Source: Streptococcus sp. 29896 (GTDB lineage: Bacteria; Bacillota; Bacilli; Lactobacillales; Streptococcaceae). Taken from it: a stretch of 64,000 bases of DNA. Shown piece after piece: positions 8,354 to 18,106 of this stretch; within the stretch, counting starts at the first letter, position 1; each line of letters starts with the position of its first letter. Below the pieces are notes generated by a model. That model saw only the letters and a program-made list of their open reading frames with translations. It was not told the origin of the DNA and ran no database searches. The stretch lies in NCBI RefSeq assembly GCF_032594915.1, contig NZ_CP118733.1, positions 248,001 through 312,000 on the forward strand. Direction: 5' to 3'. A program made the position numbers and the translations under genes.

Positions 8354-9280
8354 ATGGAAGCAGTAGGAAAATCAACTGGAAAAATCATTTTGATGGGAGA
8401 GCATGCGGTGGTTTACGGACAAGCAGCCATTGCCATGCCTTTTTCTGCTGTTGAAATCATGGCTACCGTTCGAACCGAGGGTCAGGCCTTAGCAGTGACA
8501 TGTGAGTTTTATCAAGGTTTGGTCCACCAGATGCCTAAGATATGGGAGAGTCTCAAGCATGCCATTCGCTTTTCCCTCTATCGCATTGGTGCACCGACCG
8601 ATCCCGCTATTCATATCACCATCACATCCACCATTCCAGCAGAGCGGGGCATGGGGTCCAGTGCAGCGGTGGCTGTTGCGGTGGCAAGAGCCCTCTTTGC
8701 CTACTACAAAAAAGACCTGAGCGACAGCGAGCTCTGGGACATCGTCCAGTCATCGGAGAAGATTGCACATGGAAATCCCTCAGGCATTGATGCGGCGACA
8801 ACCAGTGGCACCACCCCCATCTATTTCAAAAAAGACCAGCCTATCCAGCCCCTGGCCCTACACTTGGATGCCTTTTTGGTGGTGGCAGACACAGGCAAGA
8901 CAGGCAACACTTTGGAAGCCATCGCGGATTTAGCGGCCCTACTTAGGGAAAAACCAGAGGTGTATGACCATATTCGAGCTTTGGGAGAGTTGACAGAGGG
9001 TGCTCGAGAAGACTTGGCTTTTAACAGGGCAGAGCTTCTAGGCCAAAAGATGAGCCAAGCCCATTGTCATCTGAAAGAACTAGGGGTGTCAGACCCTAGC
9101 CTGGACCAGTTGGTCGAGCAGGCCATGAACAAGGGAGCCTTGGGAGCCAAACTAACGGGTGGTGGCAGGGGTGGCTGCATGATTGCCTTAGCCAAAACAG
9201 AAGAAGTGGCCCAGCAGCTGGTAGCAGTTCTTTCTCAAGCTGGAGCCCGACAAACATGGATACAATACTTAGGAGAATAA
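8354..9280 (+). CDS. mvaK1: Mevalonate kinase
   Basis: GHMP-family kinase that phosphorylates mevalonate, the first ATP-dependent step of the mevalonate pathway to isopentenyl diphosphate. The product is 308 residues and starts MEAVGKSTGKIILMGEHAVVYG. The GHMP ATP-binding loop PAERGMGSSAAVAVA and the C-terminal KLTGGGRGGC motif are clear. A TTG 18 bp upstream is in frame, but AAAGGAGAG serves the ATG at 8354. First of four genes (mvaK1-mvaD-mvaK2-fni) that nearly touch or overlap. The pathway's HMG-CoA synthase and reductase are not in this window. Confidence 0.95.
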   Translation: MEAVGKSTGKIILMGEHAVVYGQAAIAMPFSAVEIMATVRTEGQALAVTCEFYQGLVHQMPKIWESLKHAIRFSLYRIGAPTDPAIHITITSTIPAERGMGSSAAVAVAVARALFAYYKKDLSDSELWDIVQSSEKIAHGNPSGIDAATTSGTTPIYFKKDQPIQPLALHLDAFLVVADTGKTGNTLEAIADLAALLREKPEVYDHIRALGELTEGAREDLAFNRAELLGQKMSQAHCHLKELGVSDPSLDQLVEQAMNKGALGAKLTGGGRGGCMIALAKTEEVAQQLVAVLSQAGARQTWIQYLGE

Positions 9281-9281
9281 G

Positions 9282-10319
9282 ATGACACAATCAGTCGGCA
9301 TTGCGCGTGCCCATACCAATATTGCTCTGATTAAATACTGGGGCAAGCGGGATAAGGAGCTCTTCCTCCCAATGAATTCCAGTCTATCCTTGACTTTGGA
9401 TGCCTTTTATACCGATACAAAGGTGGTTTTTGATACAGCTTTTACAGAAGATCGGTTTATTTTAAATGGTCTCGAACAGGATGAGAAAGAAATTCGAAAA
9501 ATTTCGCGTTTTTTGGATTTGTTTCGCGAATATATAGGTGAAGATCGTTTTGCGGTTGTTGAGAGTCTCAACTTCGTTCCAACAGCAGCTGGTTTGGCCA
9601 GTTCGGCTTCTGCCTTTGCGGCGCTAGCTTTGGCGACAGCCACGGCCTTGAATATCGACTTGTCTCGTCAGGCTCTCTCGAGCTTTGCTCGCCGGGGTTC
9701 AGGGTCTAGTACTCGGAGTCTGTTTGGGGGCTTTGTTGAGTGGGATATGGGGACTTGTTCCGAGGATTCGCTTGCTCGTCCGATTGATGAGGCGGACTGG
9801 GATATCGGTATGCTCGTCATTGCAGTTGATAAAGCCAAGAAAAAAGTGGCTAGTCGAGAGGGGATGGACCTGACGGTGGCGACTTCTCCTTTCTATCAGG
9901 CTTGGGTAGAGACTGCAGCCCAGGATTTAGCAGCGATCAAGGAAGCAATCGCTGAGCGAGATTTCGAGAAATTGGGTCGGTTGACCGAGCACAATGGGAT
10001 GAAGATGCATGCGACAACCCTGTCTGCCAACCCACCTTTTACCTATTGGTCTGCAGCGAGTGTGCGGGCTCAGGAAGCTGTACGTCAGGTGCGGGAGGAA
10101 TCAGGTCTTGCTGCCTACATGACCATGGATGCAGGTCCGAATGTAAAAGTGCTCTGTCGTGCCAGTCAGATGGAAGAACTGAAGAGAGAACTGAGTGTCT
10201 TGTTGCCGGAGTTTCAGTTGATAGAAAGTTTGCCAGGCCAGGGAGCTAGCCAGTTGACAGAAGAAGAGTGGCAGCAGTCTCACAGTCGCTTCCAGAAAGA
10301 GGTTGGTTATGAAGGTTGA
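9282..10319 (+). CDS. mvaD: Diphosphomevalonate decarboxylase
   Basis: Converts mevalonate diphosphate to isopentenyl diphosphate with ATP. The 345-residue product begins with the family signature ARAHTNIALIKYWGKRD and contains the Ser/Gly-rich loop RRGSGSSTRSLFGGFVEW and the C-terminal MTMDAGPNVKVL. The TAGGAGAATAAG ribosome-binding site overlaps the mvaK1 stop, which is one base upstream. Translational coupling is likely. Confidence 0.96.
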   Translation: MTQSVGIARAHTNIALIKYWGKRDKELFLPMNSSLSLTLDAFYTDTKVVFDTAFTEDRFILNGLEQDEKEIRKISRFLDLFREYIGEDRFAVVESLNFVPTAAGLASSASAFAALALATATALNIDLSRQALSSFARRGSGSSTRSLFGGFVEWDMGTCSEDSLARPIDEADWDIGMLVIAVDKAKKKVASREGMDLTVATSPFYQAWVETAAQDLAAIKEAIAERDFEKLGRLTEHNGMKMHATTLSANPPFTYWSAASVRAQEAVRQVREESGLAAYMTMDAGPNVKVLCRASQMEELKRELSVLLPEFQLIESLPGQGASQLTEEEWQQSHSRFQKEVGYEG

Positions 10320-11427
10320 GGTCGCTGTTCCTGGAAAACTATTCATAGCGGGAGAATATGCCATTGTACAGCCAGGGCAACTGGCGCTCGTAGCGGGTGT
10401 CAATCGTTTTTTGACGGTTGGTCTGGAACCTGTTTTGGAGGGGCAAGAAGGAACCATCTGGTCCGAGCAAGATCCTGAAACTGTGTTGACCTGGCGACTG
10501 GAAGAGGGGCAAGTTTGGGTGTCCCAGCCAGAAGTCTATCCTTTGATTACAACTGCCTTGCAACTGGTCCTTGACTATGGTCGAGCAATTGGTTGCCAGC
10601 TTTCTAGTCCTTTTCATTTGAAGATTACTTCTGACTTGGATGATAGAGAGACAGGTCGGAAGTATGGTCTAGGCTCCTCGGGTGCCTTGACCGTAGGACT
10701 TGTTAGAGCGTTATTGCGTTATATCAAACTAGAAGAGAAGGATTTACTTGTTTTTAAGTTGGCCGCTTTGGTACAGACCAGATTGGAAATGAAAGGGTCC
10801 TTTGGGGATTTGGCGGCTTCGAGTTTTGCAGGCTTGGTTGCTTATCAGTCTGTGGATCGGTCTTGGTTGACAGAAGAAGCGAGTCGGCAAAGTCTTCATT
10901 CGTTACTGGAATCCGACTGGAAGGATTTGGACATCCAGCGATTAGAATTGCCAGCAGATGTGCAGTTTATGGCGGCATGGACTGGGACAGTTGCCTCGAC
11001 AGATGCTTCCTTGGACCGTGTCCAAAAAGCAAGTGGGCAGTGGTCACAAGCTGGATATGATGGTTTCTTACGAGATAGTTTAGCCTGTGTAAAAGGCTTG
11101 ATTCATGCCTGTAAATCGGATGATCGCTCTGCCTTTTTGCAAGGAATTCGTGAGAATCGTCGCCTCTTAAAGGAGGCTTCAGCTGTCCTTGGAGTCGAGA
11201 TCGAGACTCTTGCTCTTAAAACTCTGATTGACAGAGCAGAGGAAGTTGGCGCTGTGGCCAAGACATCAGGAGCAGGTGGTGGTGATTGTGGGATTGCTTT
11301 TGCAGGCTCTGTGACCATTGCAAACAAAGTCAAAAAAAATTGGCTGGCAGCGGGCTTATTGCCGCTGGATATAGAAATGTGTGAGGTAAACAAGCGTGAT
11401 GATGTATCAGCAAGAATTTGGGAGTGA
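10309..11427 (+). CDS. mvaK2: Phosphomevalonate kinase
   Basis: GHMP kinase making mevalonate diphosphate from mevalonate 5-phosphate. The product is about 372 residues and starts MKVEVAVPGKLFIAGEYAIV. The ATP loop KYGLGSSGALTVGL and the glycine-rich TSGAGGGDCGIA motif are present. It overlaps the end of mvaD by 11 bp, and AAAGAGG six bases before the ATG at 10309 supports this start over the TTG at 10303. Confidence 0.95.
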   Translation: MKVEVAVPGKLFIAGEYAIVQPGQLALVAGVNRFLTVGLEPVLEGQEGTIWSEQDPETVLTWRLEEGQVWVSQPEVYPLITTALQLVLDYGRAIGCQLSSPFHLKITSDLDDRETGRKYGLGSSGALTVGLVRALLRYIKLEEKDLLVFKLAALVQTRLEMKGSFGDLAASSFAGLVAYQSVDRSWLTEEASRQSLHSLLESDWKDLDIQRLELPADVQFMAAWTGTVASTDASLDRVQKASGQWSQAGYDGFLRDSLACVKGLIHACKSDDRSAFLQGIRENRRLLKEASAVLGVEIETLALKTLIDRAEEVGAVAKTSGAGGGDCGIAFAGSVTIANKVKKNWLAAGLLPLDIEMCEVNKRDDVSARIWE

Positions 11428-12496
11428 TCGAAAGGACCAACATGTTGGACTGGCTAGTCTCCAATACAAAGAAGAGTCGCCGAGTGATTTGACAGAGACA
11501 CGCTTTGTTCATCAGTCCTTGCCGGAGCTGTCCCTGGATCAGGTGGATGTGAGGACTTGTTTTGCAGGTTTTGAACTAGCCTATCCATTTTACATCAATG
11601 CAATGACAGGTGGGAGTGCTAAGACCGGAGAAATCAATCGTTCCTTGGGTATTTTGGCGCATTATACAGGTGTTCCGGTTGCGGCTGGCTCCTTGAGTGC
11701 GGCTATGAAGGATCCGAATGTATTGGATACTTTTTCGGTCTTGCGCAAGGAAAATCCTAAGGGATTAATTTTTGCCAACCTAGGTGCCCATCATGGTTTG
11801 GATAATGCCAAGCGAGCAGTTGCTGCCTTGGAGGCTAATGCTTTGCAAATCCATGTCAATGCTCCTCAAGAGATTGTAATGCCAGAAGGTGATCGGGATT
11901 TTTCCATGTGGTTGAAAAATATCGAAACCTTGGTGAGGGAATTAGAGGTGCCTGTGATTGTCAAGGAAGTCGGTTTTGGTATGAGTCGGGAGACCATTTC
12001 ACAGCTGCTGTCTGTCGGTGTCAAAACGATTGATATTTCTGGGACTGGTGGCACAGATTTTGCCAAGATTGAAAATGCAAGGCGCAGTCAGAATAAACTG
12101 GATTTTCTGGAGGGGTGGGGACAATCTACCTTGGTATCTACGCTGGAAGCTCTTGAAGCAAGAGGACAGAAGGAATTGTCGATTTTGGCATCAGGAGGTG
12201 TCAAAACCTCTCTTGATATCGTCAAACTCTTGGCGGTTGGTGCCGATGCTGTTGGGATGTCAAACCGCATTCTCCAATTGGTGAAAGATGGAGATGGTGA
12301 ACATCTTCAAGCTGCCTACCTAGAACTGGACAAGATGAAGGAAGAAATTCGGGCCATTGTTGGTATGCTTGGCGCCAAAAACCTGACTGAACTACGCACT
12401 AAAGATCTGATTTTGGCTCCAAAGGTCCAAAACTGGTGTGAGGCACGTGGGATTGACTGGAAAGCCTATGCCAATCGGTCACGAGGGTTAAAATAA
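11396..12496 (+). CDS. fni: Type 2 isopentenyl-diphosphate delta-isomerase (FMN, NADPH)
   Basis: Interconverts isopentenyl and dimethylallyl diphosphate; the type 2 enzyme is an FMN protein unrelated to eukaryotic Idi-1. About 366 residues, with SDRKDQHVGLA near the N-terminus, NAMTGGS, GGTDFAKIE and the FMN-phosphate site SGGVKTSLDIVK. It overlaps mvaK2 by about 30 bp. GTG at 11396 has the best spacing from GAGG; ATG at 11399 or 11402 are alternatives. It completes the local pathway module for undecaprenyl and other isoprenoids. Confidence 0.94.
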   Translation: MMMYQQEFGSDRKDQHVGLASLQYKEESPSDLTETRFVHQSLPELSLDQVDVRTCFAGFELAYPFYINAMTGGSAKTGEINRSLGILAHYTGVPVAAGSLSAAMKDPNVLDTFSVLRKENPKGLIFANLGAHHGLDNAKRAVAALEANALQIHVNAPQEIVMPEGDRDFSMWLKNIETLVRELEVPVIVKEVGFGMSRETISQLLSVGVKTIDISGTGGTDFAKIENARRSQNKLDFLEGWGQSTLVSTLEALEARGQKELSILASGGVKTSLDIVKLLAVGADAVGMSNRILQLVKDGDGEHLQAAYLELDKMKEEIRAIVGMLGAKNLTELRTKDLILAPKVQNWCEARGIDWKAYANRSRGLK

Positions 12497-12508
12497 ACTG
12501 GACAGGCA

Positions 12509-12559
12509 TGACCGTGACCTATTACAAGAAACAGCAGGGGTTGTAATAGAAAGCGGTCA
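12509..12559 (+). repeat. Inverted repeat hairpin downstream of fni
   Basis: Arms TGACCG-TGAC-CTATTACAA and TTGTAATAG-AAAG-CGGTCA pair over 15 bp with a symmetric four-base internal mismatch and a 13-base loop. There is no U-tract. It could stabilise the mevalonate operon 3' end, or be a repeat remnant. A partly similar GTGACxTxxxAAGAA stretch occurs near 16355. Confidence 0.5.
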
Positions 12560-12593
12560 GCGATCAATAGAGGCGCTGAAAAGTCTACACTCG

Positions 12594-12733
12594 AAAAAAG
12601 AGGCTGGGCAAAAACTAAAAAAATTCCCCTCTGATAAAAATTTTAACAATCAAAAACAGCTTAGAATCAACGTTTCTGACAACGTAACTCTAAGCTGTTT
12701 TCTATTTTTAAGACTTTCTGTCCAGCCTCTTTT
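12594..12733. repeat. About 140-bp nested inverted-repeat element and convergent terminator
   Basis: Outer arms AAAAGAGGCTGG (12596) and CCAGCCTCTTTT (to 12733) enclose inner arms AAAACAGCTTAGA and TCTAAGCTGTTTT. The element sits between convergent fni and the ABC exporter, with T-rich ends on both sides, so it could terminate both. The layout resembles small non-coding intergenic repeats of streptococci. No second copy was seen in this window. Confidence 0.6.
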
Positions 12734-12748
12734 GTCAGGAAGTGGTTT

Positions 12749-14509
12749 CTAGGTCGCTGCCAATTGGCCTGCTTGTAGCTGATACATACGGTGGTAGTGA
12801 CCCTTGAGAGCTAGGAGTTGTTCGTGGTTTCCAGACTCGATGATTTTTCCCTTGTCCAAGACATAGATGCAGTCGGCATCTTGAATGGTGGATAAGCGGT
12901 GGGCGATGGCAATGGTTGTCCGTCCTTTTCGCATTTTTTCCAGAGAAGTCTGTACTGTCTGCTCAGTCTCAGAATCGATATTGGCAGTCGCCTCATCTAA
13001 GATGAGAATCTTGGGCTTGCTAGCCATGGTGCGTGCAAAGGCCAGCAGTTGCCGTTGACCTGTCGAAAAAGCACTACCCCGCTCGGTGACAAGGTGATTG
13101 TATGTGTTAGGAAGTTTCTCGATAAAGGGAGCAGCATCCACAAAGCGAGCTGCTTCCTCAATCTCCTCTTGAGAAATCTCCTGATACATCTGGATATTGG
13201 AAGCAATGGTTCCGTGGAAGAGGAAGGGATCCTGCAGGACCAAGCCAATTGCTGACCGCAATTCCTCTTGTGAAAAACTGCGGATATCCTGACCGTCGAT
13301 GAGAATTCGTCCAGATTGGAACTCATAGAAGCGCATAAAGACATTGATGATTGAGGATTTTCCAGACCCAGTGGCACCTACAAAGGCAATGGTCTGCCCC
13401 TGTCTCACTTCAAAAGAAACCTTGTCCAGAATCTGCCGCTTGCCGTCATAGGAAAAGCAGACATCCTCAAAGACAATATGCCCCTTGTCAATCTTGGCCC
13501 CTCGGTCAACCTGTAGCGGCTCCTCTATGGTCTGGTCCATGAGTGTAAAAACTCGTCCGGCAGACACCATAGAGGTTTGGAGGGTGGAAAAATGCTGCGT
13601 GACATCCAGTAAGGGATCGAAAAGCCGATTGACATACTGGATGAAAGCGTAGATAAGACCAGCAGAAATTCCAGCTTGTGACCAATCCAAACCAAAGTAG
13701 GTCATGAGAAGAGCATAGGCCAAAATCTTAACAAGTGATAGGGCAGGACGGAGAAAGAGACTGTCCAAGGCCATGGAACGACTGGCATAGTCCAGATGTT
13801 CTTGGTTGATAGCCTCAAACTCTTCCTTTAGCCTCTCCTCCTGAGAAAAGGCCTGGATAATCCGAATCCCTTCAATGCTCTCTGCCAGTTTGCTGTTAAT
13901 GGCACTCAACAGACTTCTGATCTTGGCAACAATGGGAGCTGACCGCTTCCGATACTGATCAACCAGGACGAAAATTACGGGCAGGAAGAGGACAATCAGA
14001 CTGGTTAATTTCCAATCTAACGCAAACATGGTCGAAAGCGTGGTAATGATAATAAAGAGAGCGGAGATAAAACTGGATAAAATTCCCGAAAACATCTCTG
14101 AAATGCTCTCGGTATCGTTGGTAATTCGAGAGACGATAGAACCACTAGGGGTTTGGTCAAAGTAAGCCATTCCCATCTTTTCCATTCTCCCAAAAGCATC
14201 CCGTCGAATGTCTCTGACAATGCTATAGGAAACCTTAGCAAACCAGAGATTTCCAAAATACTGGAGCAACATTTGAAGCAGGTAGAGAGCAAAGTAGGCG
14301 GCTAGAATAGCCACAGCTGTTTCAGAAATTGAAGAAGTATAGTGGTCGATAAAGAAAGAAGCCAGAAGGGGGATCAAACTACGAACAAGAGTTGTCAGCA
14401 ACAAAAAGCTGAGGGCAAGGATTGTCAGCAGCCGATAGGGCTTCAGATAGGACAGGAGTCGCCAGAAAACACTGGTTTGTTTGGTCTTAGTCACGATCGC
14501 TTTTCTCAC
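12749..14509 (-). CDS. ABC exporter subunit B (multidrug type)
   Basis: A 586-residue half-transporter with an N-terminal six-helix membrane domain and a C-terminal ATPase. Walker A is GATGSGKSSI, the signature is FSTGQRQLLAFART, and Walker B is ILILDEATANID followed by the AHRLSTIQ H-loop. The signature is degenerate (STGQ for SGGQ), as often seen in one half of heterodimeric exporters. It starts with GTG at 14509, inside the 3' end of the upstream partner; GTG at 14494 is an alternative. It likely pairs with that partner to export drugs or lipids. Confidence 0.9.
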   Translation of the reverse strand: MRKAIVTKTKQTSVFWRLLSYLKPYRLLTILALSFLLLTTLVRSLIPLLASFFIDHYTSSISETAVAILAAYFALYLLQMLLQYFGNLWFAKVSYSIVRDIRRDAFGRMEKMGMAYFDQTPSGSIVSRITNDTESISEMFSGILSSFISALFIIITTLSTMFALDWKLTSLIVLFLPVIFVLVDQYRKRSAPIVAKIRSLLSAINSKLAESIEGIRIIQAFSQEERLKEEFEAINQEHLDYASRSMALDSLFLRPALSLVKILAYALLMTYFGLDWSQAGISAGLIYAFIQYVNRLFDPLLDVTQHFSTLQTSMVSAGRVFTLMDQTIEEPLQVDRGAKIDKGHIVFEDVCFSYDGKRQILDKVSFEVRQGQTIAFVGATGSGKSSIINVFMRFYEFQSGRILIDGQDIRSFSQEELRSAIGLVLQDPFLFHGTIASNIQMYQEISQEEIEEAARFVDAAPFIEKLPNTYNHLVTERGSAFSTGQRQLLAFARTMASKPKILILDEATANIDSETEQTVQTSLEKMRKGRTTIAIAHRLSTIQDADCIYVLDKGKIIESGNHEQLLALKGHYHRMYQLQAGQLAAT

Positions 14510-16229
14510 TTTCTAACTGCTGCATCATATAGGTATCGTAATACCAGCCTTTTTCATCCAATAGGTCTTGGTGACGACCTCGTTCTACGATTTTCCCGTC
14601 TTCAAGGACCAAAATCAAATCCGCATGGACAATGGCTGACAGACGGTGGGCGGTGATAATGGTCGTCTTGCCCAGCCGTTCTTGCTTAATGGTTTCAAGA
14701 ATAGCATGTTCTGTCTTTGCATCCACTGCCGAGAGCGAATCATCCAAGAGTAGAATATCTGGATTGAGAATCATAGCACGAGCCATAGCCAACCGTTGCT
14801 TTTGTCCACCAGACAGGGAAATGCCCTTTTCACCAACCATGGTGTCAAATCGATCCGGCATATCCTGAATATCCTCATAGACATGGACAGCCCGAGCAGC
14901 CTGCTCCACCTGTTCTAGAGACAGATCTGGATTGCCAAAGCGGATATTTTCAGCAACGCTGGTCGCAAAAAGGAACTGGTCTTGGGGGACATAGCCCATC
15001 AACTGCCGTAGGTCAGCGAGCTTGTAGTTCTTGATATTTTCCTGATTGAGCAAGATCTGCCCCGTGGTCACATCGTATTCACGCATCAGGAGCTTGAGCA
15101 GGCTGGTCTTCCCAGAGCCTGTTGGCCCCACCAGACCGATTGTCTGTCCCTGCTCGATGCAAAAGGCAATGTCTTGCAGAACTGACAGGTTATCATAGGC
15201 AAACTCGGAAATTTCATAAACAATCTGCCCATTGCTGGGTGCAGGTAGCGGTTGGTCTGTTTCAACCACCTCTGAGGAAATAGTGAGGAGGCTCTGGATA
15301 CGATTGTAGGACACGTCACCACGCTGGCTCATATTGACCAAGAAACCGATTGCCATGAGAGGCCAGACCAGGAGGTCTAAGTAGGTCATGAAGGTAACTA
15401 ATTGTCCAAGACTGACCAGACCTTGCGAGATGAATCGGGAGCCGACCAGCAAGGTTAGCAGGTAGGACAGGCCGATGAAGAAGAGGACAGCAGGGTTGAA
15501 TAGGGCATCGTACCGCATGGTTTTGATATTCTGCAAGAAGGCAGCTTGATTGACCGCCTGAAAGGCAGCTGTTTCTTGCTCTTGGTAGCCGAAGGATTTG
15601 GTGACTTTGATACCTGAAACAGCTTCCTGGACCTTGTTGTTGAGTTCTGAAAAGGCAGCCTGTGAAGCCTTGAAGTTTTCATGGGTTTGACGGCCTAAAA
15701 AATTAGTAGTGAGTGTCATGAAGGGTAGGGGCAGGATTGCCACCAGGGTCATCTGCCAGGAAATGCTCAAACTCATCGTAATTAAGGTAACCAAGGCTGT
15801 GACCGTTGCATCGACAAAGGACATGACACCACCACCAGCTAGTCGGGTTAAGGCATTGATATCATTGGTCGCATGGGCCATTAGGTCCCCAGTCCTGTGC
15901 TGTTGGAAAAAGGAAGGAGATAGGTGCATGAAGTGTTCAAACAGGCGAGCCCTCATGATTTTGCCCAGTTGATAGGATGTTGCTAGGATATTCATCCTCC
16001 AGACATAGCGGAGACCGTACATAGCAAAGGCTGACAAGACCAGTCCGCCGATGCCAAGAAAGAGCTGGCTATCCGTCAACTTGCCACTGGCAATCTGATC
16101 GATCAATTGCCCCATGATAAAAGCTGGGAACAAGTTGAGCACGCTGACTAGGCAAAGGGATAGAATACCAATCAGGTAGGCCTTCTTTTCCAGGAAGAAG
16201 AACCACCATAATTGCTTGATGATTTTCAT
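14487..16229 (-). CDS. ABC exporter subunit A (multidrug type)
   Basis: A half-transporter of about 580 residues, starting MKIIKQLWWFFFLEKKAYL after AAAGGACATCT. The membrane domain is followed by an ATPase with Walker A GPTGSGKTSLL, signature ISLSGGQKQRLAMARA and Walker B ILLLDDSLSAVD. Asp replaces the catalytic Glu after Walker B (DDS), the degenerate-site signature of heterodimeric exporters such as BmrCD or PatAB types. It overlaps its partner by about 23 bp, so the two are co-expressed. Longer in-frame starts upstream lack a ribosome-binding site. Confidence 0.9.
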   Translation of the reverse strand: MKIIKQLWWFFFLEKKAYLIGILSLCLVSVLNLFPAFIMGQLIDQIASGKLTDSQLFLGIGGLVLSAFAMYGLRYVWRMNILATSYQLGKIMRARLFEHFMHLSPSFFQQHRTGDLMAHATNDINALTRLAGGGVMSFVDATVTALVTLITMSLSISWQMTLVAILPLPFMTLTTNFLGRQTHENFKASQAAFSELNNKVQEAVSGIKVTKSFGYQEQETAAFQAVNQAAFLQNIKTMRYDALFNPAVLFFIGLSYLLTLLVGSRFISQGLVSLGQLVTFMTYLDLLVWPLMAIGFLVNMSQRGDVSYNRIQSLLTISSEVVETDQPLPAPSNGQIVYEISEFAYDNLSVLQDIAFCIEQGQTIGLVGPTGSGKTSLLKLLMREYDVTTGQILLNQENIKNYKLADLRQLMGYVPQDQFLFATSVAENIRFGNPDLSLEQVEQAARAVHVYEDIQDMPDRFDTMVGEKGISLSGGQKQRLAMARAMILNPDILLLDDSLSAVDAKTEHAILETIKQERLGKTTIITAHRLSAIVHADLILVLEDGKIVERGRHQDLLDEKGWYYDTYMMQQLESEKSDRD

Positions 16230-16292
16230 AGATGTCCTTTCTGAACAAAAGAAAGGTTGGCAGCTTGTTACCACCAACATTAGTAAAATTCC

Positions 16293-16311
16293 TTGACACT
16301 AGTGTATCATA
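16293..16311 (-). promoter_or_regulatory. Candidate promoter and palindromic operator of the ABC exporter
   Basis: Minus-strand TATGAT (16306-16311) is a possible -10, directly followed by the palindrome ACACTAGTGT (16296-16305) within TTGACACTAGTGTATCA. The position fits repressor control by a MarR/TetR/GntR-type factor. No such regulator gene is adjacent. Confidence 0.4.
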
Positions 16312-16407
16312 GACTGGTAGAAATAGAAAGTTTGTTACTTCAAACAGTAGTCAAACATGGCTGTGACTTGCAAGAAGAACAAGTAAACGATAAATACGTA
16401 TAATAGG

Positions 16408-16438
16408 GGTAGAAACTAGACGATTTCTACCTTTTTCT
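16408..16438 (+). terminator. Hairpin with U-tract upstream of the ACT-domain gene
   Basis: GGTAGAAA-loop-TTTCTACC-TTTTTCT. It directly follows TATAAT at 16399-16404, so a transcript from that -10 would meet a terminator at once. It may be an attenuator or the end of unseen upstream transcription. The gene itself has a closer -10 (TGATAAAAT, 16448-16456). Confidence 0.5.
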
Positions 16439-16483
16439 GCATATTTATGATAAAATAAATGAAAATTTAGAAGAGGTGTTCAG

Positions 16484-16750
16484 ATGAAAGCTATTGTTAC
16501 AGTTGTCGGTAAGGACAAGTCAGGAATTGTTGCTGGTGTTGCGACTAAGATTGCGGAGTTGGGACTCAATATTGATGACATTTCCCAGACTGTTTTGGAT
16601 GAGTATTTTACCATGATGGCGGTGGTGTCATCAGATGAGAAGAAAGATTTCACGCAACTTCGTGCGGAATTGGATGCCTTTGGTCAAAATTTGAACGTGA
16701 AAATCAACATTCAAAGTGCGGCGATTTTTGATGCCATGCACAACTTGTAA
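16484..16750 (+). CDS. ACT domain protein (UPF0237, GcvR-like)
   Basis: An 88-residue stand-alone ACT domain beginning [37 protein letters not shown], the ligand-binding fold used by amino-acid-responsive regulators. Length and sequence match UPF0237. It lies 11 bp upstream of the UPF0210 gene with a GGAGAGCGG site between, an arrangement conserved in many Firmicutes. The pair's biochemical role is not established. AGAGGTG precedes its ATG. Confidence 0.88.
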   Translation: MKAIVTVVGKDKSGIVAGVATKIAELGLNIDDISQTVLDEYFTMMAVVSSDEKKDFTQLRAELDAFGQNLNVKINIQSAAIFDAMHNL

Positions 16751-16761
16751 GGAGAGCGGTC

Positions 16762-18099
16762 ATGGATATTAGACAGGTTAGAGAAACCATTGAGATGATC
16801 GAGGAGCAACACTTCGATATTCGGACCATTACCATGGGGATTTCCCTTTTGGACTGTATCGATTCGGATATTGATAAGGCTGCTGAGAAAGTTTACACCA
16901 AAATTGTGACCAAGGCTAAGAACTTGGTAGCGGTCGGTGATGAGATTGCGGCGGAATTAGGAATTCCCATTGTCAACAAGCGGGTGTCGGTAACGCCTAT
17001 TGCTTTGATTGGTGCGGCGACAGATGCCACGGATTATCTTCCCTTAGCTCATGCCTTGGACAAGGCGGCTCATGAGATCGGCATCGATTTTATCGGAGGT
17101 TTTTCAGCTCTAGTTCAAAAGGGTTACCAAAAAGGTGATGAAATCCTTATCAACTCTATACCGCAGGCATTGGCCCAAACAACCAAAGTCTGCTCGTCGG
17201 TCAATATCGGCTCGACCAAGACGGGTATCAATATGACAGCTGTGCGGGACATGGGGCGGATCATCAAGGAGACGGCGGAAGCTTCTGACATGGGGGCGGC
17301 TAAACTTGTAGTCTTTGCCAATGCGGTCGAGGACAATCCCTTTATGGCGGGTGCCTTCCATGGTGTCGGTGAGGCGGATGTGGTCATCAACGTCGGCGTA
17401 TCTGGACCTGGTGTGGTCAAGCGTGCCCTTGAAAAAGTACGTGGTGAGAGCTTTGATGTGGTGGCGGAAACGGTTAAGAAGACCGCCTTCAAGATTACTC
17501 GTATCGGTCAGTTGGTCGGCAATATGGCCAGTGAACGCCTGGGTGTCAAGTTCGGTATCGTGGACCTGTCCCTTGCTCCAACGCCAGCCGTTGGCGATTC
17601 AGTAGCACGGGTTTTGGAGGAAATGGGCTTAGAAACCGTTGGTACGCACGGAACGACTGCTGCCCTTGCTCTGCTCAATGACGCAGTCAAAAAGGGTGGA
17701 GTCATGGCCTGCAACCAGGTCGGTGGCTTGTCAGGTGCCTTTATCCCTGTGTCTGAGGACGAGGGCATGATTGCGGCGGTGCAAAATGGCTCGCTTAACC
17801 TTGAAAAATTGGAAGCCATGACGGCCATCTGTTCTGTTGGTTTGGACATGATTGCCATTCCAGAAACAACGCCTGCTGAAACCATTGCAGCTATGATTGC
17901 GGATGAGGCAGCGATTGGGGTTATCAACCAGAAAACGACTGCGGTCCGCATTATTCCACTTGGAAAAGAAGGGGATATGATTGAATTCGGCGGACTTTTG
18001 GGAACAGCTCCTGTCATGAAGGTCAATCAGGCTTCGTCTGTGGACTTTATCAACCGTGGTGGACAAATTCCAGCACCGATTCATAGCTTTAAGAACTAA
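16762..18099 (+). CDS. UPF0210 / DUF711 family protein
   Basis: A 445-residue cytoplasmic protein starting [26 protein letters not shown], the DUF711 family, with distant relation to glycyl-radical enzyme folds but no recognised catalytic glycyl motif. Gly-rich segments [12 protein letters not shown] and VGVSGPGVV are visible. Paired with the ACT protein in one transcript. Function unknown. Confidence 0.88.
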   Translation: MDIRQVRETIEMIEEQHFDIRTITMGISLLDCIDSDIDKAAEKVYTKIVTKAKNLVAVGDEIAAELGIPIVNKRVSVTPIALIGAATDATDYLPLAHALDKAAHEIGIDFIGGFSALVQKGYQKGDEILINSIPQALAQTTKVCSSVNIGSTKTGINMTAVRDMGRIIKETAEASDMGAAKLVVFANAVEDNPFMAGAFHGVGEADVVINVGVSGPGVVKRALEKVRGESFDVVAETVKKTAFKITRIGQLVGNMASERLGVKFGIVDLSLAPTPAVGDSVARVLEEMGLETVGTHGTTAALALLNDAVKKGGVMACNQVGGLSGAFIPVSEDEGMIAAVQNGSLNLEKLEAMTAICSVGLDMIAIPETTPAETIAAMIADEAAIGVINQKTTAVRIIPLGKEGDMIEFGGLLGTAPVMKVNQASSVDFINRGGQIPAPIHSFKN

Positions 18100-18106
18100 A
18101 AAACGT

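Noticed and set aside
12749..16229. CydCD-type exporter for the two minus-strand ABC genes
   Set aside because: No cydAB genes nearby, and both sequences fit heterodimeric multidrug exporters with one degenerate site.
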